Positions 1 through 10,688 of a DNA stretch of 64,000 nt are shown piece by piece. The translations under genes were made by a program, and so were the position numbers. The number at the start of each line of letters is the position of its first letter. Within the stretch, counting starts at the first letter, position 1. The notes under the pieces were generated by a model that searched no databases, was not told the origin of the DNA, and was given only the letters and a program-made list of their open reading frames with translations. The stretch covers positions 57,095,010 through 57,159,009 of the forward strand of contig CM026390.1 in NCBI GenBank assembly GCA_014843695.1, read 5' to 3'. The stretch is from Archivesica marissinica (lineage: Eukaryota; Mollusca; Bivalvia; Venerida; Vesicomyidae).

Positions 1-1014
1 ATGTTTCAGCCACACAAGTCTAATACAACTCTGTTTGTTTGTGACTAAAATAGTTGCATACTTTATGTTTAAAATATACAATGTTTTCATGAAAACATTT
101 CGTCTAGCTTATTGTTATCTACACTCAAATATTTCATATCAGTTCAAGAGGCTATATATAACCATAACATTCTGTAGATATATAATGTTGTGGTTCTATA
201 ATTCTATGTTGGAATCTTAAATGTTTGCACCCATATGATTTGCTTGTTGTTTCTCAACAGCCTAATATGTGGTCTGAAGTTACTTTGTGAACAAATATAA
301 GCAGTTCAGACACTTTCACTGCACCCAGGATACAATGTGCTCCACATATATATTTACAAGGGTTCAGTATACACAGTAAAATTGTAAAAATAAAGATGCA
401 TATAATGTACAAAAGTTGGAGTCTTTATGACATATTAGGCGATTAGAGCAGATTAGCATGTCCCATTCCCAAAAATAGATTGAAGATGAAAGCATCATGA
501 ACTTAATGTTAAAAGTCTCTCTGCCTGTGCGGTACAATAAAAAAAATGGTATTAATAGTTAGAACTTCCATATCCGTAGGAAATGTTCTGTATATATAAT
601 ATATACAAACGATTTCCTTTCAAGGCCACGTTAAAACTAACATTATAATACATGTATAAAAATAGATATATCATGTAATTTAAAACATTCGTTGGTAACG
701 CACAGAGCAGAGTATTTAAGATACTGATTGTTTACGTTTGTCCTATATTATATATCTAATTGTGGTCGCATCAGGCAGGAGGGTAAACAGCTTAGGAGAG
801 ATCCAATTGGTGTTCAGAGTCAGCAATGCACGCGGAAATCTAGTTTGTAGGACAGTGTGCAACTGGACAGGCTGCTTAATGACATGTATAGATTTTACCA
901 CCTGATTACTTGTTGTTATACCCAGGGAGCTATCATCAAATACGCACATGAAATTGTATGGTCAAACCTAAAACATTCAGTACATGTTAACATGGTAGGT
1001 ATACGCATATATGT
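1..1014. other. AT-rich intergenic DNA, nothing identified
   Basis: No credible coding exon, repeat array or RNA gene is visible here. The block at about 770-950 is less AT-rich than its surroundings and has short open frames on both strands, but none has a recognisable motif. It may be an old repeat fragment. Confidence 0.5.
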
Positions 1015-1022
1015 ATATATAG

Positions 1023-1144
1023 TTCGGATGGCAACGAATAGCGATTTATTTTTTTCTACCGAATATTCGAATACTGTAATAGTATTCGGATATTCGGACG
1101 TTCGAGCGAATATTCGAATATTCGTATATTCGTTGCCATCCCTA
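1023..1144. mobile_element. 122 bp hAT-type MITE with 8 bp target-site duplication
   Basis: The element has terminal inverted repeats: the left end reads TTCGGATGGCAACGAATA and the reverse complement of the right end reads TAGGGATGGCAACGAATA. It is flanked on both sides by ATATATAG (1015-1022 and 1145-1152), an exact 8 bp direct repeat. An 8 bp duplication is characteristic of the hAT superfamily. The interior is made of alternating GAATATTCG palindromes, so the whole unit can fold back on itself. It has no coding capacity and would depend on a transposase supplied in trans. Confidence 0.75.
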
Positions 1145-1149
1145 ATATA

Positions 1150-1228
1150 TAGCTATCACAATATAGTTGCTGCACCGCTATCCAATCAAAATACTAGAAA
1201 CTGCATTGAATATATATACGTTTGATGC
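1150..1228 (+). repeat. Dispersed repeat Q, partial copy 1
   Basis: This segment carries the diagnostic block 'CTATCCAATCAAAATACTAG' followed by an ACTGCATTGAA-like end. The same block recurs at 1895-1975, at about 4240-4320, and inverted at 19145-19200. It is a partial copy, directly next to the hAT MITE. No ends or coding capacity could be defined. Confidence 0.55.
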
Positions 1229-1480
1229 TATTATGTGGTATCTAGTCATTCTGCGGACAGCTGAAATAAAAGAAATTACATTGTATTTTCCTCCAATCTA
1301 TTTCATTCAATGTTTCGCTCCATTACTTAATTAAGGTGCATATAATTATTACTGCTACATCTAGTTGCGATGGTGTGTCGTCGTATATTATTTCATTATG
1401 TGTTCCTTCTTTGGTTGTTTCTGCAATATATTGTGTACAACTTCAGCTATGTCCAAATAGTTCTTCATATATGATATGCA

Positions 1481-1600
1481 GTGCTGGAGAGTAAACTATG
1501 CAACATATGGGATATAGAACATGAATACCACTGTATACTGCATTGTGCTTTCTACAAAGAATTCTATAATGTAATTTGGCCAAGACAATGTATTTTTTTT
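1481..1600 (+). pseudogene. LINE ORF2 C-terminal remnant
   Basis: Translation gives KLCNIWDIEHEYHCILHC followed by an FYKEF-like stretch. This matches the Cys/His zinc-knuckle block that closes many APE-type LINE ORF2 proteins (C-x2-C, then D-E-x-E-Y-H, then C-x3-Y). The usual first cysteine pair is incomplete and nothing of the reverse transcriptase remains upstream. It is therefore a strongly 5'-truncated or decayed insertion. The assignment rests on this short motif only. Confidence 0.5.
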
Positions 1601-1624
1601 CTATGGTTAATGTCGTTGATTTCA

Positions 1625-1826
1625 AATCACTTGCCCCTGAGCACTGTAAGTTTGAATCCTTCTGGGGGTGACGAATTATTTCAAGTGAGGAAATTATCCA
1701 TAATTATGGCTTGCGGAAGATTCTACCCATGTGCAAGTCAGTGCATGACATTCTGTCCGGAGGGTCACACGGGATGTTTCTCCATTATTAACATAGCATG
1801 AGAGTCGCAATAATTAAGCCCAAAGA
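1625..1826 (+). mobile_element. SINE family B, degenerate copy 1
   Basis: A box-B-like stretch (AAGTTTGAATCC) is followed by the conserved SINE body, with GCGGAAGATTCTACCCATGT, then GTGCATGACA, then GGAGGGTCACACGGGATG. The same order of motifs occurs at 10905-11025 (-), 12060-12312 (+) and 17066-17240 (+). A matching 3' tail, GTTGATGCGACGCTAAACCC with AACAAACAAA, lies detached at 2001-2033. The element appears to have been split by repeat Q. Confidence 0.5.
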
Positions 1827-1829
1827 CGC

Positions 1830-1975
1830 CTAAGAATCTTGAGGCACTCGAACGTTATGCGTTTTAAGAGTTATCTAGCCTGCTGTCTAGGCTGGAGTTA
1901 TCACAATATAGTAGCTGCACCGTTATCCAATCAAATTACTAGAAACTGCGTTGAGTATATTAAATTGTATAACCA
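1830..1975 (+). repeat. Dispersed repeat Q, partial copy 2
   Basis: This copy contains the TTGAGGCACTCGAA and ATGCGTTTTAAG blocks and then the GTTATCCAATCAAATTACTA block. These occur in the same order in the longer copy at 3880-4330. It sits between the body and the detached tail of a SINE B copy. Confidence 0.55.
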
Positions 1976-2000
1976 GGATACTTATACATGCGACACGATC

Positions 2001-2033
2001 CTGTTGATGCGACGCTAAACCCAACAAACAAAA
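2001..2033 (+). mobile_element. SINE family B 3' tail fragment
   Basis: The sequence GTTGATGCGACGCTAAACCC plus AACAAACAAA matches the 3' end of SINE B at 12280-12312 (GTTGGTGCGACTAGACC plus AAACAAACAAA). It is probably the displaced end of the SINE at 1625-1826. Confidence 0.5.
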
Positions 2034-2337
2034 CAACACGATATTTGTTTTCAAACTATTTAGTTATGGCCTTTATGTAAAGAAGACATTTTGTTTGCAC
2101 TAGGGCTGATGACTTGTGAATATTATGTAGTTTTGTAATTATTATGCAAATTAATCCTTACAAGTGTCATATAGATCAAATAGGGGAAGATGTGCGTTGT
2201 ATTGCATGATGTATGTATGTATAAAATAGGTCACCATGACAACACATATTTAAAGTTGTTTGCTTATTCTACGCACTAGACTATAACTTAATAATATACA
2301 GTAATAACATGTACATAACGAGTATACATGTCTAAAT

Positions 2338-2597
2338 AGACGGATCTGTAGTCCAGTGGTGACACGCTGGACTGGTAATCCAGGGATCGCAGGTTCGATC
2401 CGCCGTCTGACCCTAATACAATTAACAGTCTTTCAGGTGGGACGTTAAACCGAGGTATCATGTCGGTGCTGTACACCGTGCACGTAAAAGAACAAGATGA
2501 GACTCTGGAATGGGTGTCTGTCTGTATCATTGCACTATCCTCCAACAATCTAAAATGACTAATCTCTTCAGGAGGCGTCGCTCATATGGGCAACATG
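2338..2597 (+). mobile_element. SINE family A, copy 1 (tRNA-headed)
   Basis: The 5' head is tRNA-like, with box A CTGTAGTCCAGTGG and box B GGTTCGATCC. An anticodon-arm-like stem CTGGA/TCCAG encloses the loop CTGGTAA, giving anticodon GGT (threonine-like). The central block contains GGACGTTAAACCGAGGT, CGGTGCT and ACACCGTGCACGTAAAAGAA. The 3' part is CAGGAGGCGTCGCTCATATG. The usual terminal GGTAGCGACGATAAA is missing, so the copy is 3'-truncated. SINE transcription is normally by RNA polymerase III from the internal boxes. Confidence 0.8.
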
Positions 2598-3181
2598 TTA
2601 GGATTAATATGTACGGAATAACGTACATGTGTATGCCTTTATTTATTTGTAACTGTTAAATTCATTGAAAACGGTCGCGCTGAGTTACGGTAGTGAACAT
2701 ATACTTTTTATATTCAACAGCTAGTGAGGTTTGGTGTAGTCGTTCACTGCGTATTTTAATGATGAATCGTTCAATGTACAGCGATGATAGATGGACGATT
2801 TACGTCATAATGCAGTTGCATAAAGGGATGTTCTTTACGGATGTTCCATGACTTTCATTTCAATCCTGTTGGATTTCCAGCAATGATTTTTCAGTTTTAA
2901 TTAGAATTGAGTTATATATTTCCAAGCAAACATTCCATTATCCAGGCAAATTACCACAACGATTCACACACTTTTGGTAGCCTCAAAACAAAACAATTGA
3001 CAAAGACATGCTTACAATAAAATAAGACAAGGGCAGTATATCCTTTTTAAGGGCAAACAAAGCATTATCCAGGCTTGAAATGGCAAAGTGACTGTTTGGT
3101 ACTAGTAACGTCGACCTAAATGACAAGGGCACATTTATGCCAAGTCGTAGCATGTGTAACAATGACTGCTTACGGAATTGT
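2598..3181. other. Intergenic DNA, nothing identified
   Basis: AT-rich sequence without a recognisable gene, repeat array or mobile-element end. A minus-strand open frame that begins here is only an extension of reading through the neighbouring 20/21 bp array. Confidence 0.5.
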
Positions 3182-3384
3182 CCAATACAGTACAGTCTGA
3201 TGCCAATACAGTACAGTCTAATGCCAATACAGTAAGTATGATGCCAATACAGTAAGTCTGATGCCAATACAGCACAGTCTGATGCCAATACAGTAATTCT
3301 GATGCCAATACAGTACAGTCTGATGCCAATACAGTAAGTCTGATGCCAATACAATACAGTCTGATGCCAATACAATACAGTTTT
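3182..3384. repeat. Minisatellite, 20/21 bp unit, about 10 copies
   Basis: The unit is CCAATACAGTA with AGTCTGATG, alternating between 20 and 21 bp depending on an extra C after AGTA. Single-base variants are scattered through it. Mixed unit length changes the reading frame repeatedly, so the minus-strand open frames across it are incidental. Confidence 0.85.
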
Positions 3385-3739
3385 ATGCACATCGCAGTGG
3401 GCGGAGTAAGCATGCTTGGTTCAATGCACAATCTGTGCGTGCAATATGCGTTATTATAAATGTGTTGAAGCTATCTTAGACAGCAGACTTGTGTAGTTTT
3501 CTGTACACAAAGGTATTCTTAATCATCTACTAACATAACACATATACCAACAATAACGTATTGCACAACCATCCTTCTTTACAAACTGTCATGTCAGTTG
3601 TTAAAGGGAGAACACACACTACTGCAACTATGGCTTGCTATAATCGTTTAGTAACCTTTCCAATATATTTAGAGTTAATTCACGAATGTTTATCTTGCGC
3701 TAAATTGTTACTGATTATATAATACCATACTATATATAT

Positions 3740-4330
3740 AGAGATATTACCCGAACCGCAGACGAAGGGAATATCACCTCTGACGGGAACTATATACTCA
3801 TATAAGTTGGCAATAAACAAAATAACAAGCTGATGACGCTGAAAACGTGTTAATTCACCACAAATACAATGTTTTCAGTCACGTTTGTAGTTTATGATTG
3901 TCAACGATGTTGTTATACCATTGTTACCCGTTGACTGTCTCAATTGAGTAATTTCACGATGGGTGATTTTTACAGTGTTACCGGTACGTACAGATTTGGG
4001 ATCCATAAATGTTCAATGGCGTTTCATATCGTGTTTCGCTGTTAGTCGTGCCGTGTGTTAAGAATGTCAACATATTAAGATGATGTAACATGTTGAAACA
4101 TTACCTCCATATTTATTTAGGGGTCTTATACAGACGCAGTGCGCATACTCCAACCGTATGCGCAGCATTCGGTTTTATTATAAGACTCGTGAGGCACGCG
4201 AAAGCTATGCATTTTAAGTAGTATATACCATGCCTAGCCCTGAGCTATCAAAATATATTTACGGCAAAGTTATCCAATCAAAATGCTGGAATCTGTATTG
4301 AAGTGTATTTGATAATATTGTATTGCTCTA
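3740..4330 (+). repeat. Dispersed repeat P+Q, longest copy
   Basis: Two modules are shared with 19145-19735. Module P (about 3740-3830) has ATTACCCGA, then TATATACTCAT and AACAAA. It recurs in the same orientation at about 19630-19735. Module Q (about 3880-4330) has TCAATTGAGTAA, GGGTGATTTTTACA, a CGGTTTTATT block and TATCCAATCAAAATGCTGG. It recurs inverted at 19145-19545. A perfect small hairpin, GCGCATAC/GTATGCGC, sits at about 4140-4162. No protein is encoded, and it is probably a non-autonomous element of unknown class. Confidence 0.5.
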
Positions 4331-5007
4331 TATACATGTATATAACAATCACAATCGTTGTACAAATAGAAATTTAGCAAATGGATTGGGTCACAAGTTC
4401 TAACAACATTAGTGATTGATCCTCCCCATAAAATAAATTAAGAACAACAAAATGTAAGTGGCGTAGTTAGTGCTGAAAACATGTACATAATGCATCTTAC
4501 AAGATTTAATATAGTTAGTCTGTGAATTCTCAAAGAAATGTGCTAGTTTTCTCAATCCACTGTCCGGTTTCCCATTGAAGCGTAATAAATAAATATAAAT
4601 TTGTATATAATCGACAGAAACAAATATATACTATCCTAAACTAATCATAGTGGTCAAGTTCAAGTTGAACACGTGTACATCAATGGTATCACGTAGCTAT
4701 GAGTACCTGGAATGAGATTAATAAGGTTCGTCTAATAAATTGCTTAACAACCACGTAAGTTTAAATGTTGAAATTACTCTCATAAACAAGCGTACATCAT
4801 GCATGCATCAAATAATTTTCATCAAAGATTTTGGGTTGAACAAGAATCTAACCGATCAGTTTGTCATTGATAATCATCAATTAGAAAAAAAACAATAGAA
4901 AAAGTTCGATTATTCATCAAATAAAAAGGCTTACAAGACAAATGAAATGTATATCGGCTAGCCTTATTGGCTTACCACAGTTACACCTTTTTGTTTAATG
5001 TATGTGA
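4331..5007. other. Intergenic DNA upstream of the first secreted-protein gene
   Basis: AT-rich DNA with no repeat array. A TATA-like ATAAAAAGG lies at about 4920-4928 and a TATTTAAG at about 5009, roughly 190 and 100 bp before the chosen ATG. Either could serve as the core promoter. Confidence 0.4.
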
Positions 5008-5111
5008 TGTATTTAAGTAGTTCTTTAAAAGGATCAAGCAATACATATCTATCTCAGTTTCGTCGGAACTATCTAACAACATTGAGTAGGCCTACATTAC
5101 CGAAAAGCAAT

Positions 5112-5678
5112 ATGAAGCTAGTGCTAGTGTGTTTCATGTTCGGTGTTGTCCTACAGACAATAGACGCACAAGGATCATCAATGGAGATACAACAACATTT
5201 TGAATTTGAAAATGCTCTTACGGAATCACAGGACAATATGTGGCAATGGCGATCGGAAGCTTCAAGCCTGAGAACACTTCGTATCGACGACCAAGTTGGT
5301 GTATCACGAATTGACCTGGCTATTTGCATCGTGCCGTACAATACGTCTCAGAACGTCACGTTATTCATCGACGATATCCGCTATTCCAACGATGGTGCAT
5401 CTGATCTAGTGATTCTACAATTTAATGGAGTTAACGTCGCTAACTTTACCACGATCGAGAAATGGAGGAGCGGTCATGAATGGAACGTCTTCAGAAATTC
5501 CGGAAATCTTGGACCGGCGTTGAATCTAAGCCCAGGACAATACATTATGCGCATGACTGTGGTCACGGACGAATGGGGTATCGAGTTTGACAGAATTCGC
5601 GTAAATGCTGAGAATCAAAATCCAAATGATGATATTTTCTGTGGTGCGTCTGTTTACTTTATTGGCGGAAATATCTGA
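5112..5678 (+). CDS. Small secreted protein, possible carbohydrate-binding beta-sandwich (paralogue 1)
   Basis: This is a 188-residue protein in one exon. Residues 1-19 form a signal peptide (KLVLVCFMFGVVL core). The start at 5112 is chosen because the paralogue at 12715 begins with the same MKL-LV-FGV-LQT-DA pattern and the DNA just before both ATGs matches (ATTACCGAAAAGCAATATG here). An in-frame ATG at 4998 would put 38 non-hydrophobic residues ahead of the signal peptide and lies upstream of a TATA-like site. The body has WQWRSEAS (44-51), Cys72, YSNDG (91-95), EKWRSGHEWNVFRNS (116-130) and DEWGIEFDRIRV (153-164), then Cys177. The last block resembles the closing strand of CBM6/CBM35-type galactose-binding-like domains; that is inference. 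Potential N-glycosylation sites are N77, N81 and N111. About 138 of 186 positions match the paralogue at 12715 in an ungapped hand count. Confidence 0.75.
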   Translation: MKLVLVCFMFGVVLQTIDAQGSSMEIQQHFEFENALTESQDNMWQWRSEASSLRTLRIDDQVGVSRIDLAICIVPYNTSQNVTLFIDDIRYSNDGASDLVILQFNGVNVANFTTIEKWRSGHEWNVFRNSGNLGPALNLSPGQYIMRMTVVTDEWGIEFDRIRVNAENQNPNDDIFCGASVYFIGGNI

Positions 5679-6032
5679 GCTGTGTATATCAGTATTGATA
5701 TAGATCATTATTTGTTGGAATCATTAGGACAGTGCTATGAAGAGTGTTATAATAGCGTATCGATCTGAATGCACAGTTTTCATAATCATTTGCGTTATAA
5801 TGTTTTTTTATATTTTCACAAATGTGATATAATGTACGAATATTTAAAACTGTTTGTATCAAAGTTACACACGGACTTGATTAATTGTATCATTTGTGAT
5901 CTAGAGTACATCAAAATTGTATTTTAGGCTAAACATATTCCATTTCCAACATAATACAGTTTGTATAGTGAATATAATAATATAATACAATTGTATGTTC
6001 GTCCGAGTTAATTTGAATAATAGATAATAGAC

Positions 6033-6046
6033 AATAAATAATAAAT
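6033..6046 (+). promoter_or_regulatory. Candidate polyadenylation signals for paralogue 1
   Basis: Two near-overlapping AATAAA hexamers lie about 355 bp after the stop codon in an AT-rich 3' region. No intervening coding feature was seen. Confidence 0.4.
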
Positions 6047-6304
6047 ACTTATTCACTGATTTTTTATGGCTTGCAAAATATTAGTTTTTTGTTGAATAAA
6101 TTGATAATAAATTAGTTCGTGTACATTGGAGTTCGTTTTCCTTTCATTAAGAGCGATGCTAAGTGTGTGCTCTTGCTCATTAATTCAACCTATATGTGTA
6201 TATATGTGCTACGTTGTCATTTATTTCATTTAAGAACTATGATTCATCTGATGTTCAAACCTCTATTTATTCAGCAGCGCCGCACTATATTTTGATACAT
6301 ATAC

Positions 6305-6500
6305 GTATGTTATTTGGCTTGGCGAGAGGAATATCACAGATTACCGGTGTCCTAACAGGAAATGTATTGTTATTGACTTTCAATTCTCACAACTTACGAT
6401 TCTTAATACCCGTAGCGTGAGTCCCGCAAATCAATTATCACGTTACACCGACACTAGTATACTCATGCATCCCGTCAACAAAACCAAATAACGTTTTCTT
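6305..6500. repeat. Foldback-like fragment related to module P
   Basis: The left side has TTATTTGGCTTGGCGA and the right side CCCGTCAACAAAACCAAATA, which are partly inverse complements. The right part (ACTAGTATACTCATGCATCC) resembles module P at 3800-3830 and 19700-19735. It is probably a degraded non-autonomous transposon. The open frame over part of it has no recognisable product. Confidence 0.35.
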
Positions 6501-6514
6501 ACGATGAAAATGTG

Positions 6515-6766
6515 TGTGATTTACGTTTATTTATCGTCGCTACCAGGTGCCCATATGAGCGACGCCTTCTGAAGAGATAAGTCATTTTCGATTGTTGGAG
6601 GATAGTGCAATGATACAGATAGAGACCCATTCCAGAGTCTCCTCTGGTTCTTTTACGTGCACGGTGTAACGCACCGACACTAGACCGACCTCGGTTTAAA
6701 GTCCATCTAGAAGACTGTTAATTTTTTATAGTGTCAGACGGGGGATCGAACCTGAGAATCCCAAAT
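6515..6766 (-). mobile_element. SINE family A, copy 2
   Basis: Reading the minus strand, a decayed tRNA head (GGTTCGATCCCCCGTCTGAC survives) is followed by the family block with AAACCGAGGT, CGGTGCGTTACACCGTGCA and CGTAAAAGAACC. It then continues to GGCGTCGCTCATATGGGCA and the terminal TAGCGACGATAAATAAACG. The head is more diverged than the body. Confidence 0.75.
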
Positions 6767-7089
6767 AAAGACGCACTGCACTATATGCAGGAGGACTTTC
6801 TATTCCGACGATATTAGACCTTCAATAATTTGATTATATTTCGTTTATTGAACTAGGAGGTCAGGAATACAGGAAGTTGAAATGACTGCATGGAAGAAGT
6901 ATGTGTAGTATCTATATTATAATTCATAATAGCGTACATTTCGTGTATGGTATATAGCGTGTATATATTGGAGTACTTGAATAATTAAATGTTTGAACAA
7001 GTTTAGCAATGAACACGAGTTAGCTGATGGAAACCATGTCCATAACATGACCTATTTATGCCTATATAATTATCTTTATAACATAGCAA
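6767..7089. other. Intergenic DNA, nothing identified
   Basis: AT-rich sequence with no gene or repeat recognised. Confidence 0.5.
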
Positions 7090-7262
7090 TGGCCTCATTT
7101 GTGACAAGCCTAGAAATACGTATGTAGTGTCATTGAGCAAGGCACCTCACACACATTGCTTAGTACTGGTTAATCGCTTAGGTCGGCTAAGCCTGCCCAG
7201 GAAAACATGTCTAAGTCCCCGCGAGGGGTTTGACATTAAAGGAACATACATACATACATATT
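7090..7262 (+). mobile_element. SINE-like element with a TTGAGCAAGGCAC core
   Basis: The sequence TCATTGAGCAAGGCACCTCA followed by CATTGCTTAG resembles a core found in SINEs of many animals (the CCTTGAGCAAGGCACTTAA type; I recall it as the Nin-DC class, not verified). It ends with CCCCGCGAGGGGTTTGACAT and a short (CATA)n tail at about 7247-7262. The same core is in the SINE at 58561-58789. The tRNA head is not clear in this copy. Confidence 0.5.
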
Positions 7263-7384
7263 TGTAGTCTCTATTCCGACATCATCTAGTATTGCTTAAA
7301 TTCTTAACAATTCTACAACACATACATACACACAATCTGATGCGGTATAAGCTGGCTTACTAATCATCTCATATGCAAGTAAAG

Positions 7385-7628
7385 TAAAGTGTTTGTTTAT
7401 TGAAAAGGGCCAGCCATTGCTGACTTATGAGATACCTTTTTTTATTAACATCAGTACTTCCCGATTCCTATGCTTGTAGCCCAGGCGCCAGGCTTGTAGG
7501 CAATCGATGACCATTATTTAAATAGCTGGTGGCACACCTACAGGTCATATCAGAACGAACCCCTGACAAACCATCGACATACCGCTCCGTAGGCGGACGC
7601 ATTAACCACTAGGCCACGTAGACGGATC
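7385..7628 (-). mobile_element. SINE-like element with tRNA-type head
   Basis: On the minus strand the element begins with a tRNA-like head, GTGGCCTAGTGGTTAATGCG (box A) and GGGGTTCGTTC (box B). It continues through a body that ends in GCAATGGCTGGCCCTTTTC and a short T/A-rich tail. It abuts the 37 bp array with no spacer. No second copy is present in the window, so the family assignment rests on the head alone. Confidence 0.5.
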
Positions 7629-10600
7629 ATATTGTTTCCTCACATCCTCAGTCAGTTGGTCGCCTATATTGTTCCCTCACGTCTCCAGTCAGTTGGTCGT
7701 CTATACTGATTGCTCACACCCCAGTCAGTTGGTCGCCTATATTGTTCTCTCACGTATCCAGTCAGTTGGTCGCCTATATTGTTTCCTCACGTCCCCAGTC
7801 AGTTGGTCGCCTATATTGTTTCCTCACGTCCCGAGTCAGTTGGTCGCCTATATTGTTTCCCCACGTCTCCAGTCAGTTGGTCGCCTATATTGTTCCCTCA
7901 CGTCTTCAGTCAGTTGGTCGTCTATATTGTTTGCTCACACCCCTGTCAGTTGGTCGCCTATATTGTTCCCTCACGTATCCAGTCAGTTGGTCGCCTATAT
8001 TGTTTCCCCACGTCCCCAGCCAGTTGGTCGCCTATATTGTTTCCTCACGTCTCCAGTCAGTTGGTCGCCTATATTGTTTCCCCACGTCCCCAGTCAGTTT
8101 GTCGCCTATATTGTTTCCCCACGTCCCCAGCCAGTTGGTCGCCTATATTGTTTTCCCACGTTCCCGGTCAGTTTGTCGCCTATATTGTTTCCCCACGTCC
8201 TCAGCCAGTTGGTCGCCTATATTGTTTCCCCACGTCCCCAGCCAGTTGGTCGCCTGTATTGTTTCCTCGCGTCTCCAGTCAGTTGGTCGCCTATATTGTT
8301 TCCCTACACGTCCTCAGTCAGTTGGTCGCCTATATTGTTTCCCAACGTCCCCAGTCAGTTGGTCGTCTAAATTGTTTCCCTACACGTCCTCAGTCAGTTG
8401 GTCGCCTATATTGTTTCCTCACGTCCCCAGCCAGTTGGTCGCCTATATTGTTTCCTCACGTCCCCAGCCAGTTGGTCGCCTATATTGTTTCCTCACGTCC
8501 CCAGCCAGGTTGGTCGCCTATATTGTCACCCCAGTCGTTGGTCGCCTATATCCCATCCCAGTCAGTTGGTCGCCTATATTGTTTTCCCACGTCCCCAGTT
8601 TGTCGCCTATATTGTTTCCCCACGTCCCCAGGTTCGCCTATATTGTTTCCCACGCCCCAGCCAGTTGGTCGCCTGTATTGTTTTCCCCACGTCGCCCAGT
8701 CAGTTGGTCGCCTATATTGTTTCCCCACACGTCCCCAGTCAGTTGGTCGCCTATATTGTTTCCCTCAGGCTTTTTTTCACGTCCCCAGTCAGTTGGTCGC
8801 CTATATTGTTTTCCCCCACGTCCCCAGTCAGTTGGTCGCCTATATTGCTTATTGTTTCCCCACGTCCCCACGTCCCCAGTCAGTTGGTCGCCTATATTGT
8901 TCCCCCACACGTCCCCAGTCAGTTGGTCGCCTATATTGTTTCCCCACGCCAGTGGTCGCCTATATTGTTTCCTCACGTCCCCAGTCAGTTGGTCGCCTAT
9001 ATTGTTTCCCACGTACAGTTGGTCGCCTATATTGTTTCCCCACGTCCCCAGTCAGTTGGTCGCCTATATTGTTTCCCCATCGTCCCAGTCAGTTGGTCGC
9101 CTATATTGTTTCCCCCACGTCCCCAGTCAGTTGGTCGCCTATATTGTTTCCCCACGTCCCCAGTCAGTTGGTCGCCTATATTGTTTCCCAACGTCCCCAG
9201 TCAGTTGGTCGCCTATATTGTTTCCCCACGTCCCCAGTCAGTTGGTCGCCTATATTGTTTTCCCACTCCCCAGTCAGTTGGTCGCCTATATGTTTCCTCA
9301 CGTCCCCAGTCAGTTGGTCGCCTATATTGTTTCCCTACACGTCCTCAGTCAGTTGGTCGCCTATATTGTTTCCCCACGTCCCCAGTCAGTTGGTCGCCTA
9401 TATTGTTTCCCACGTCCCCAGTCAGTTGGTCGCCTATATTGTTTCCCCACACGTCCCCAGTCAGTTGGTCGCCTATATTGTTCCCCCACGTCCCAGTCAG
9501 TTGGTCGCCTATATTGTTTCCCCACGTCCCCAGTCAGTTGGTCGCCTATATTGTTTCCTCACGTCCCCAGCCAGTTGGTCGCCTATATTGTTTCCCCACG
9601 TCCCCAGTCAGTTGGTCGCCTATATTGTTTCCCCACGTCCCCAGTCAGTTGGTCGTCTATATTGTTTCCGCACGTCCCCAGTCAGTTGGTCGCCTATATT
9701 GTTTCCCCACGTCCCCAGTCAGTTGGTCGCCTATATTGTTTCCTCACGTCCCCAGCCAGTTGGTCGCCTATATTGTTTCCCCACACGTTCCCAGTCAGTT
9801 GGTCGCCTATATTGTTCCCCCACGTCCCCAGTCAGTTGGTCGCCTATATTGTTTCCCCACGTCCCCAGTCAGTTGGTCGCCAATATTGTTTCCTCACGTC
9901 CCCAGTCAGTTGGTCGCCTATATTGTTCCCCCACGTCCCCAGTCAGTTGGTCGCCTATATTGTTTCCCCACCTCCCCAGCCAGTTGGTCGCCTATATTGT
10001 TTCCTCACGTCCCCAGTCAGTTGGTCGCCTATATTGTTTCCCTACACGTCCTCAGTCAGTTGGTCGCCTATATTGTTTCCCCACGTCCCCAGTCAGTATG
10101 TCGCCTATATTGTTTCCTCACGTCCCCAGTCAGTTGGTCGCTTATATTGTTCCCCACACGTCCCCAGTCAGTTGGTCGCCTATATTGTTCCCCCACGTCC
10201 CCAGTCAGTTGGTCGGCTATATTGTTTCCCCATGTCCCCAGTCAGTTGGTCGCCTATATTGTTTCCTCACGTATCCAGTCAGTTGGTCGCCTATGTTGTT
10301 TCCTCACGTCCCCAGCCAGTTGGTCGCATATATTGTTTCCCCACGTCCCCAGTCAGTTGGTCGCCTATATTGTTTCCCCACGTCCCCAGTCAGTTGGTCG
10401 CCTATATTGTTTCCCCACATCCCCAGTCAGTTGGTCGCCTATATTGTTTCCCCACGTCCCCAGTCAGTTGGTCGCCTATATTGTTTCCTCACGTCCTCAG
10501 TCAGTGTGTCGCCTATATTGTTCCCCACGTCCCCAGCCAGTTGGTCGCCTATATTGTTTCCCCACACGTCCTCAGTCAGTTGGTCGCCTATATTGTTTCC

Positions 10601-10688
10601 CCACGTCCCCAGCCAGTTGGTCGCCTATATTGTTCCCCCATGTCCCCAGCCAGTTGGTTGCCTATATTGTTTTCTCACTTCTCCAGAT
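7629..10688. repeat. Minisatellite, 37 bp unit, about 80 copies
   Basis: The unit is AGTCAGTTGGTCGCCTATAT followed by TGTTTCCCCACGTCCCC (37 bp). Units differ by substitutions such as CCAGC/CCAGT, TCCTC/TCCCC and an added ACA before CGTC. Because 37 is not a multiple of three and the unit has no stop in any plus frame, all three forward frames stay open for long stretches, the longest over 1000 codons. That is a property of the unit and not evidence for a protein. Units between about 8510 and 9020 carry many extra indels. Confidence 0.95.

Noticed and set aside
4998..5111. Upstream ATG giving a 226-residue version of paralogue 1
   Set aside because: It would place a polar 38-residue stretch before the signal peptide. 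It is not conserved in the paralogue, and a TATA-like site lies between the two ATGs.
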